Origin: a virus
Length of the DNA: 40,684 bases
Direction: 5' to 3' (one strand)
Virus record (IMG/VR): IMGVR_UViG_3300042197_003579
Span: 1 to 40,684 of that record
Shown here: piece by piece, positions 8,100 to 20,000 of the stretch
How the letters are laid out: the number at the start of each line of letters is the position of its first letter
Position numbering within the stretch: position 1 is the stretch's first letter
Notes under the pieces: generated by a model
Told to the model about the DNA's origin: nothing
Database searches by the model: none
What the model saw: the letters and a program-made list of their open reading frames with translations, nothing else
Made by a program: the position numbers and the translations under genes

Positions 8100-11000
8100 T
8101 GGCACAGAAAAGAACACTAGATTTATTACCAGAAATATTCCAGACCGATACCAATCGTAAATTCCTGTCGGCCACTCTGGATCAGCTCACGCAAGAACCA
8201 CGCATCGACAGAATCCGGGGATTTGTGGGTCGACGGGTAGGCCCCGGGGTCAACCCCAATGATAGCTACGTCACCGAGCCCACAGAGACGCGCACTGACT
8301 ATCAGCTCGAACCTGGTGTGATCTCGTTGAAACCTGGCACTCAGGCTATCATGGATGCCATCACTTATCCGGGTATGTTGGATTCTCTGGGCATCGAAAA
8401 TAGCGCCACGGATCAACAGGATAGATTATGGCAGAGTGAATTCTATTCTTGGGATCCGTTCTGTGATTTTGACAAATTCGTAAACTACAGCCAGTATTAT
8501 TGGCTACCCGAGGGACCCGAGGCCGTAGATGTCAGTTCAAGCATAGTCCCACTCACCGATGATTTCGTGGTAGACAAACAACGGCTCACTTACAAGATCT
8601 CGGGTTTCGCTGACGAAAACCCTGAGATAACTCTTGTGCGTGGTGGAAACTATGGATTCATAGTAGATCAACCCGGATCGGGGTTTTTCATACAGGCCAC
8701 ACCGGGCACTTCGGGAAGATTACCTTTTAGCCCCAACATATCTAGCCGAGACGTCCTGGGCGTCACCAACAACGGAGCTGACACGGGCACAGTAACGTTT
8801 GATGTACCACTGCGGTCTGCGCAGGATTTCTACTATCAGATGCCCGACGTGGGCCCCGTGGATCTTATCTGCACTCTGAAGTTTGATCAGATCAATAACG
8901 TCTTTGTTGACACTTTTTTACAGCAAAATCCACAAGGCATCGACGGAGTCACAGATCTCAATGGACGTACCCTGATATTCATCACATCGCCTAATCTAGA
9001 GATTGGTGGATGGCAGGTAAACTCTAGGTTTGATCCCTTGACGCAGGGTCCAGAAAACAACGATCTACCCGGTAGTTTTGACAGCATACCTTACGCCGAA
9101 TATTTCAACATCGTTGATCCCGATGTGCAATTCAGTATCTGGCGAGTGCAATACAGCGAAGGTCCGAGGCCGTTCATGACCCTGCTGAGCATCCAGCCCG
9201 TGCCAAGATTGTCAAAATTTTCCATAGCGTTTGGTACAGAGTATAGCAATACCCAGTGGTACAAAAATGCCTCGGGTGTGTTTGAGCAGATACCACTGCT
9301 GACTGCCATACAGGATATACTGTACTATCAGGACAGTCGCGATGCATCGGCATTTGGAATCATCAGGCTAATTGATCCCAGCCAGTCGGATCCCCTAGAT
9401 ATCGAGTCTATAGTTGGTGCCAAGACGTATATCTCTCCCAATAAAGTAAAATTTACCAATGGTCTCAAAGTGGTATTTCGTGGAGATGTGAAGCCGGAAA
9501 GTTTCCGTGACCGAGAGTTCTACGTCGAAGGCGTGGGCACCGGACCCGGAGTTACTGAACGCGTGGGATTTGTTGATGGTGAAGCTTATTATGGCCCCTG
9601 GCACTTCGTCGAAGGCCGCCGTGTCACGGGGTTACCTGGTACTGAATCTTATCAGCAGTATATCTACAACTCTCTGGAAGAAAGCCAATTAAATCGTGGC
9701 CTGGGAGCACCGGATCTAGCACCGTTGCCGTCTTTGGGCGTGCCCGGTGTGGTCATGGGCAATGGTATTAAATTATTGCCTGTAGAAGATTTCGTAACTC
9801 CTGAACCCTATATACGCGAACAAGATGTCTATCAAGATGTAGATGCCGCTATTCCACTGGTACCCGACTACATCACGATCAATCGCGCAGCCAACAACCA
9901 CAATGCTTGGAGCCGCAGCAATCGTTGGTTCCATATTGATGTCATAACTGCCACGGCCGAATACAATAACAATCAGATCCCAGTGCTTGACAACAACACA
10001 CGAGCCAAGCGTCCCATAATCGAATTCCGAGCTAATCTGGCACTGTATAACTCAGGTGCGCTGGCCAAAGTTCCTGTGGACGTGATAGATTTCCTGGAAA
10101 CTGACGCACTCAGCAACATAGCCGGCCAAGAAGGCTATGATGAATGGGACGGGTATGCCTTCCAGCAGGGTAGCTTGGTCGTTTTTGCCGCGGATCAAGA
10201 TCCACAAGTCAGAAATAGAATTTATCGTGTGGATTTTATTGATCCCGACGGATCGCCTGGCACGCCACCTGTCATAAATCTGGTGCCCATAGAAAACAGC
10301 ACGGCTTTGATCAATGACATGGTAGTGTGCCTATCAGGTGACACACAAAAAGGTGAGAGCTATTGGTTTGATGGCATCGAATGGAGCCTGGCGCAACAAA
10401 AAACCGGGGTGAATCAGGCGCCGTTGTTTGATGTGTTTGACTCTGCTGGTCGGAGCTTTGGTGACTTAGTAACATACCCAAGCTCAACGTTCCGTGGCAG
10501 CCAGTTATTTGGTTATGCTGTGGGTGGATCAACGATCAGCGATGACGTATTGGGATTCGCCCTAGAATACTTCAACATCAACAACATCGGTGACATACTG
10601 TTTAACAACTATTTTTATACCGATACGTTTGTTTTTATCCGAGACAACATCGGGCAAGAACAACAAGTCAGCGAAGGCTTCGCCAGGCAGTATATCAATC
10701 GTGTGAGTTTTGGTGATCTCATCGGCTGGGTACCTGCGGCCATGGAAAACCGCAGCCGGCAGCAGTTCCGGTTCGTGTACGATGGTAGTGCTCTGATACT
10801 CGACGTAGCCATAGATCAAGACAGTATCTATGAACCACTGCAAGTTTTTGTCAATGGAAGTTTTGTGCCTCCTCTGAGTTATTCTGTGACGGTGACCAGC
10901 AACAATACTACAATAGTGATGCCTGGATCTACAGTGCAGGGAGCCAACATAGAAGTGCAGGCGATATCTGATCAGACGAGCCGTGTAGCGTTTTATCAAG

Positions 11001-14000
11001 TGCCGCTGAATCTCGAAAACAATGCACTCAATAAAAATAGCCCAAGGTTGACTCTGGGTAGCATACGCAATCATTACGAAGGCCTGGCACAAAATCTCCG
11101 TAATCTACAAGGCGTCGTGATTGGCAGCAACAACACACGAGATCTCGGCAATATCCTTCCCTGGGGAGACATTGTCGTGCAGCAAAGCGCACCAGTGTCA
11201 TTGGCGGGTGTTTTCCTGGGACGCAAAGAATACAATGTGTTTGATGCCATAGCATTCAACAGCCAGGAATATCTCAAATACAAAGCCAAGATGACGGATC
11301 TTGCCGGTCGCGGAGATTTCGTGAATTTTACCGCGACAGAGATACTGGATCAAGTCATAGATGAGATGAGCTTGGGTAAAAATGAACGATCTCCATTCTA
11401 TTGGAGCGATATGCTGCCAAGCAATGAGACATATGACGAGAACATCTATACCGTTACTCCCATTACTACACCAGTGTTTGATACGCTGCGAGTCTATGAT
11501 TTTGAATCCAGTAACTTCCAGAGTATCTTGGTGTATCAAAATGGCGAGATACTGACTCGAGGATATGATTATGAAGTCGGTGTAGATTCGGCCACAGTGA
11601 CTCTCAACACAGTGTTGACTGTCGGCGACCAGATCGTGATCCGTGAATACAACACTACCTTTGGCAGCTATGTTCCCAACACACCCACCAAATTAGGACT
11701 GTATCCAGCATATCGTCCTGCGATATACACAGATGAAACCTCGATACCGGCCACGCTGGTGATACGTGGTCATGATGGTAGCATCACGCGCGCCTATGGC
11801 GACGCCAGGGACGAAGTATTACTTGAGTTCGAGATCAGGATATTCAACAATCTAAAGGTCAGTAGCGCAGTGCCATTGACTTTTGATGAAGTCATCCCCG
11901 GACAGTTCCGGGACACTGGATACAGCCTAGCCGAGATCAACAATCTCTTGAGCACTGATTTTCTAAATTATGTGGGATGGAACAATCTAGATTACGTCAC
12001 GCAGGAGTACAAGCGCGACAACCAGTTTACTTACAATTACACTCGCAGCGCCAACAAACTCAACAATCAACCGTTGTTGGGCGCTTGGCGTGGTATCTAT
12101 CAATATTTCTATGACACCACAGCACCGCATACTCGGCCCTGGGAGATGCTGGGATTCAGCCAAGAGCCATCATGGTGGGAGAGCCAGTATGGTCCCGCGC
12201 CTTACACTTCGGGCAACCTGGTGTTGTGGGAAGATCTAGCCAACGGCATAGTAGCAGATCCGCAGAATCCCAAGGTGCTGCCGAGATTCCGACGGCCCGG
12301 CCTGCTGGATACGATACCAGTCGACAGCGAAGGCAACCTCCTGCCACCATTCCAGACCGTCATGGGTAACTTTGATGAAACCAGCTTCCGCAAGAGCTGG
12401 ACGTTTGGTGATGGTGGTCCGGTAGAAAGCTCATGGCGAGCCAGCTCGGCCTGGCCTTTTACCGTGATGCGATTGCTGGCTCTGACGAGACCTGCCAAAT
12501 TCTTCTCGCTGTTCGCGGACCGCGATCGTTATCAATTCAATGATGCCTTGCAACAGTGGTTATGGGATGACAGATATAGATTAGATGCCAGCGCCATGGC
12601 CCCGCTGTATGGAGATGACGTGAGCAAAGCCAGTTATATTGATTGGATCATAGATTACAATCGGCAGCGCGGTGTTGACAGCACTGTCAATCTCACCGCA
12701 GATTTAGCCAACATAGACATACGCCTGTGCTGGAGACTGGCCGGATTCAGTGACAAGAATTTCCTGAAAATATACACGGAAAAATCCACACCGGGCAGTG
12801 CCAACACGAATTTCCTTCTACCCGACGAAAGCTACCAGCTGCTGCTGTACAAGAACAAACCATTCGAATCGGTGTCGTATAGTTCGGTGGTGGTACAGAG
12901 AGTCGAAGATGGTTGGAGCGTACAAGGTTACAATCTCAATGACCCTTACTTCGAGATCCTGGTAAGCCGTACTCGTGGAAGGACAGAGACCATAACCGTG
13001 GCCGATACTTCGGTCAGTGTCAATATCGAATATACCAATAACGTAGCCAAAGTTCCCTATGGATTCGTGTTTACCAGCGAGGCCGCGGTCAGTGATTTCC
13101 TGCTGAGCTATGGCGAACTTTTAATCCGCCAGGGATTCGTTTTCAACACCCAGGAAAATGGATACATCGTCGATTGGCGACAGATGGTATCCGAATTCCT
13201 GTATTGGAGCCAACAGGGATGGGATGTTGGCAGCTTGATAAACCTCAACCCCACAGCCACAAAGGTATCTATCACGAGACTCAGAGCCGTGGCCAACAGC
13301 CTTGCCCCAGTCACTCCCAGGAACATGGTGCTGAATCAGAATCGTCAGCCCATAGATCTCAACAGCCTCGTGATCAACAGGTTTGACAATGAATTCTCGA
13401 TCAACACCACGGATTCAAACACTATCAATTTCCTCACCCTGGATTTTGTGTCTTACGAAAACATCATCGTGTTTGATAATGCTAGCCTTTTTGGGGATCT
13501 CATATTTGAACCCACCACAGGCGCCCGGCAGAATCGTCTGCTGGTATCGGGTATTTTGTCTGCGGACTGGAATGGCACGGTCAACGCTCCAGGATTTGTC
13601 ATCAATCAAGATACTGTGCGCGAATGGCGTCCAAATCAGATCTACACCAAAGGCGAGATCGTGTTGTTCAAAGACGAGTACTGGAGTGCTTCCACTATAA
13701 TCCAACCCAGCGAGACCTTTGATTACACCCTGTGGCTCAAGAGCGACTATCAGGACATACAGAAAGGCCTGCGGCCCAACGCAGCCAATGATAGTACCCA
13801 GCTGGCCAATGCCTACAGCACTTATTCGGCGAATCTAGAAAAAGAGATAGATCTGTTTAGCTATGGCTTGATAGGATTCCGTCCAAGACAGTACATGCAG
13901 GCTTTGAATCTCGATGATGTCAGCCAAGTCAACTTGTATCAACAGTTCCTAGGCAGCAAAGGTACTTTACAGTCTGCTGAGATCTTTACTCTGGCCGATC

Positions 14001-17000
14001 TTGGCAAAGAGAGTGCAGAGTACAACGTCTATGAGTACTGGGCGATACTCAAAGGCACCTACGGAGCCACGGCAAATCGCAGTTATATAGAACTGCTGAT
14101 GGATCAATCCCGGCTCAACAGCGATCCCAGCATCATGCAGGTGATCGAACCTGGACAGACCAGCCAGGCTGATCAGACCGTGTTTGTTGATGGTATATGG
14201 AAAGAAAGTTACAAGATAACTGATCCAGAAATCTTGCCCACGCTGCAGGCAAAAAACCCTGATCGGTCATTGCCCACGGCTGGTTATGTCAACATCGATG
14301 ATGTTGATTTTACGGTTTTTAATATCGACGCGGTTGAGCGATCAAATCTCCCAGTCAATGATATCGGTATTGGCAGCACTGTGTGGGCGGCCAAAGTCAA
14401 TGCCTATGATTGGTCCGTGTATCGCAGTGAAGTGCTGCCGGCGCAGATCATACAAGTCAGTGACAATCTCAATGGTCGGAGCCTGGTGAATTTCCGCGGA
14501 CAACCGGGATTGGTCCTGGGTGCTATACTGATCATAAAATATTTTGATGACAGCATTGATGGCATATATCGGGTGCGATCCGTGGTCAACCCCACATCTC
14601 TGATCATCGACTATGAGTTCACGGGCGATCAAACCACGATCACTGGCATTGGTATAGCGCTGACACTACAACCTGCTAGAGTGCGGCAACCCAGTGATAT
14701 CGTGGACCTACCTTACTCTAAATTATTAGGCACAGGTGCCAGGGTCTGGGTCGATGACAACGGTCATGGCCAGTGGACTATGCTGCAGAAAACAGCACCA
14801 TTTGTCAATTCAGAAAATCTAGATCCCCAAGCACCCGTGGCAGATGTGGGTTACGGATCTGTGGTGGTGCAGGGGTTACAGAATCTTACAGCCCTTGTGG
14901 CAGCACCAGGCTATGCTGGCAACAAAGGTGGAGTCTATACTTTCAGCAGATCACCCCAGGGAAAATATGAACCCACGGGTATGATAGACTTGTCGGCCAA
15001 TTCGGTATCGGGATTTGGATCGTCAATTGACATCGGAGCTCAGAACTGGGCCATAATTGGCGCTCCCGACAGCGACAGCGGTCGTGGTTATGCTGCAGTG
15101 ATATTCAATCCAACCAGCAGTGACATTTTTGAACAACGGCAGATCTTGGTAGCACCCGATGGAGACGGTTCTACGCAGGCAAGATTTGGATCAGCAGTGA
15201 CCACAAGTCTCGACGAGCAGTGGATATATGTGTCAGCGTCAGGGCTGGATCAAGTTTATGCGTATGGCCGAGTGGACGTGCAACAACAGAGAAAAACCTA
15301 TGCCACTGATGGCTCTACGTTGACATTTAACTGGAGCGATTATGTTAGGATCAACGCTGCACGCCCCAATCAGCTACAGGTATTGTTAAACAATGGTATA
15401 CTCTATGGTTCTTCCCCCAACCCCGACTATCAGATCGTGGGTGGATCTGTGCAACTCCTAGATGAAAATGGAGATGCCTACGCTCCGGCGGCCGATCAAG
15501 AATTGACTCTGAGCCGCCGTTCATTGGTGCAACTTGATCGTAGATTATATTACAACGTACCACAAGAATCCGTGACACCTTCGGGTGGATCTGGCGCCAG
15601 ATTCACTGTGGATGTCACACGCGGTGTACGTAGTGCCACGGTAGTATCGGGTGGTACTGGTTATTCCGTGGGTGATATCATTACCATCGACAGCGCTAGG
15701 ATTGGCGGCGGTCCAGATGATCTAGAGATCCTGGTCACACAAGTTGGGCTTGAATATGCTACTCTAGAAGACGCAGATGCGGGCGAAAGCATCATCACCG
15801 TCACTGATACCACGGGTCTAGTTCCTGGTCAAGATCCTCCTCAAGAATTACAACAGATCGGGGGGACGGGATCTCTTGCAGCTGGAACCGAAATAGTCAA
15901 TGTCGTCCCCGCGACTCGACGAGTACTACTAGATGTTCCAGTGGTATCTTCGGGATCATTGATATTCTTGGCTACTCCGGGACCAATCACTGCGATATCG
16001 ATCTTTTCGGGTGGAACAGGAATCGATGATCAAACTACATTCGACGTGAGAGATCTCCTGGCTACAGCCAATACCATCGATAGTTTTACTATTCGAGTAG
16101 GTAGCACGATCTACCGCCCTGACATAGATTATACTTTTGATGTAGAAACTGGAGTACTGGTTTTCGCGACAAATCCAGCACCGGGCGCAACGATCATAGC
16201 AGAAAGCATCACTCATTTTGAACTATCGGGAATTCTTTCGGTGCCTTCGCTCACCGAGACTGATCAATTTGGCTCTAGGATTACTTGCACAACCGACGGC
16301 CGACAGATCATCGCAGGTGCACCGGGCAGCACAGTCAACTCGCTCGTGGGTGCCGGCAGGTCTTACGTGTTTGATCGCAGCGTACAAAACATCACAGTCA
16401 CAGATGCTGATCAGACCGCTTACCCCACCGATGAGATCTTAGTAGAACCAGTTTCCGTGAAAATAAACGGTCAGAAAATACTGGATTCCGCCACCAACAT
16501 CGGTGGAGGGTATACTATAACTGGCCCTAGATCGATATCAATCACTGCTGATCTCGCAGTGGGCGACATTATCACTGTTGACACAAATAAATTTTCATTG
16601 CTACAAACTTTAGAATCCCATGAAGCACAGAGCCGGGCCAACTATGGATCAGTAGTAGATCAATGCGTAAATGATTGTAGTTTGTATGTAGGATCACCCA
16701 ACAGTGATTATACCACGAGACAAGGTGGGTTAGTAGAATTCCTGCAGAACCAATCAAGGGTCTATGGCACTATCATGAGTACTGTGGCCAACCCTACGCT
16801 GGATCCTTTGATAGATTCTAGCTTGGCTGACATCAGGATCAACGACGTTTACGTGCAACTCAGCACACCGGCTCTTTGGACCCAAACATCATCTTATGAT
16901 AAAGATTCATTTGTAGCATACCTCGGCGCGTTGTTTTCCAGCACCCGGGCAGTGCCAACTGACATTGACATTTCTGATCGCAGTTACTGGAAACCCACGT

Positions 17001-20000
17001 CATGGTGTGCAGTGCTGGCACAAGATATCAATGATCAGACCACTAATGTCACCGCTGCAACAACGCCTGATTTAGAATTCATCGGAGATGGCATCACTCG
17101 TGAGTTTCCAGTAGGGGACATCTATAGTTCAGCAGCGTCGTATACCGCCGTGGTCTTTGTCAACAACATATTACAGGCGTCCGGTTTGGAGTATGTCTAC
17201 AATGATCAAGACAAGATCGTACGATTTTCGCAGGCTCCCGCAGCGGGTTCTGTGATCACAGCAGTGTCTGGTCGACTGATAGTCACAGTCACAGATCTAC
17301 AGGCCGCAGCGCCGCTGAACCTCTTGACTGTGTTGCCAGGATCGGGTACGATGTTTGATGTATTGGGATTCGATACTTACGTATGGCAACAGAACATAGA
17401 AAGCCCGGTAGCAGTTCAACAGGCGAGATTTGGATCATCGATATTCATCAGTGATGATTTTACGAGCCTGGTGATCGGCGCTCCCGAAGGCAATACTATA
17501 TTGGCCACTACGTTTGATTCAGATCGGACGTTGTTTGATAGCCGCAGCACGGTGTTTTCAGAGATACAAGCCATCAGCGGCGCTGTCTACGTCTATGATT
17601 TCTTACCTGCCAGCAATGCCAGCGTCAACAATCCCGGACAGTTTGTTTTTGGGCAGCAGATAAATCGTGTGCTGCAGAGTTTTGACAGATTTGGTGCATC
17701 AGTAGATCTCACCACGGGAGTTTTGTTGATTGGTGCACCCGGAGCCGATGCCGGAGACAGTCAGATAAACTTTGGTACTGTGTATCAGTCACGCAATTTA
17801 AACAACGCGCCGGCTTGGGCAGTGACACGGCAGCAAACACCAGTGGTGGATGTCAATCTTCTCAATACCGTATTCATCTATGATCGTGTCACTGGGGGCG
17901 CAAAACAGTATCTAGATTTCTTTGATCCTTTGCAAGGAAGATTGCTTGGTGCAGTACAACAGAATCTCAACTATGTCAGCGGTGTGGATCCAGCTGCTTA
18001 CAACCAAGGTGCGGTCAACAACTGGGGCGGAAACTGGGGAGAAAATCATGTCGGCGAGATATGGTTAGATACCCGAGATCTACGATTCGTAGATCCCAAT
18101 CAGAACGATCTCGTGTATGCCAGCCGGAGATGGGGACAACTGTTTCCCGGTAGTTCCGTAAATGTTTATCAGTGGATCGAAAGCTCAGTGCCCCCCGGCG
18201 AATATATCGGACCGGGCGCGCCCAAAGACGTCAGATCATATTCTATCGTGTCGGAGATCGACAACACCGGGCTATTCATCACCAAATATTATTTCTGGGT
18301 ATCAGGTATCAACACAGTGTATCGGTCTGCCGCCAAGACCTTGAACATCAACACCATCGCTCGATACATCGAAAATCCACGCGGCAGCGGCATACCTTAC
18401 ATAGCACCGCTATCTTCCAGCGCTGTAGCTATCTATAACAGCTTGCCTTATATCTCTGGGCTTGACAGCGTGATACACATAGAATTTGATCAGCAATTTA
18501 CCGATGATGCGATCAATGTCGAATACCAGCTCATCGCGGAAAATCGCGAGGATGGTTTCCTCAATGACGGACTCTATAACAAATTCGTGGACAGTCTCAG
18601 TGGTATCACGGCCAGCGGTGCGGCCGTGCCCGATATCACTCTACCGCCCAGCGAACTCTATGGTGTGCAGACACGACCGCGACAGAGCATGTTTGTAGAC
18701 AGGCTCTTGGCTTTAAAAAATTATCTCACCCGAGCCAACACCGTGCTGGCACAGATACCCGCAGCAGAGAATCGCATATTCAATCTGCTCAACAGCCGAG
18801 AGCCCGAGCCCACTGCAGTCAGTGGTGAATGGAATATGCGTGTGGCCAACAGCATCGAACTGTCATATCAAGACATCGATGCAGTGCCCCTGGGATATCG
18901 GTATCTAGTACAGAACGACAGCGCCAACGAGGGACTCTGGGCGATCTACTCGGTAGAAACAGGCGATCTACCTGGTAGCCGCAGGCTGCAGTTGTATCGT
19001 GTGCAGACCTATGACACACGCCAGTACTGGGATTTCATAGACTGGTACGAACCCGGGTACGATCCGCTGTCGCGCATAGTACGTACCGTACCTAATTTTG
19101 CCGCGTTGTCATCGATATCGGTGCCCACGGGTAGCTCGGTGAAAGTACAGGTTAATCCACAGAATAAATTTGAGATCTATGTGCGCACGGCCAACAGCTG
19201 GCGTCGGGTGGCCCTGGAATCTGGCACCATAAGATTCAGCGAACAACTCTGGAATTACAATCTAGGTAGATACGGGTTTGACAGCGAAGTGTTTGATGCG
19301 AGATACTTTGACCAAGAACCCGTGATCGAGACTCGCAACATAGTGCGCGCTATCAACCAAGAGATTTTCATCGACGAGCTGGCCATAGAGCGTAATCGAC
19401 TGCTGATTTTGATGTTTAATTTCATCTTGAGCGAACAGATAGCGCCTACGTGGCTCACGAAGACCAGTCTCATTGACGTGGATCATGTGATACGAGAACT
19501 GTTGCCATTCCAGATCTATCGACAGGACAACCAGGATTTCGTACTGGATTACATCAAAGAAGTCAAGCCCTACCACACGCAGATACGAGAGTTCAATCTC
19601 AAGTATCGTGGCAGCGATCAATATCTAGGCAGTGTCACTGACTTTGACGTACCGGCATTCTGGGATGCCGCGCAGAATCGATTCATAAGCCCGGTATTAG
19701 ACAACACCGGTACCCTGAGTGTCACCAGTAGCACACCGTCTGACAGCCCCATATGGCAGACTTTCCCCTACAATCAGTGGTTCTATAACTATCGGCTTGA
19801 AGTTGAATCTGTGGACGTCATTGACGGAGGCAGTGGATATCTGGTTCCGCCACAAGTCGAGGTCACGGGCGAATGCCTGCGTCCGGCCCGGATGCGTGCG
19901 ACCATCAACGCCGAGGGAGAAGTCAACGCCATCATCATTGAAGATCGTGGTGAAGGGTACACTACCACGGCCATCATCACTATAGATGCTGGTGGTGGTA

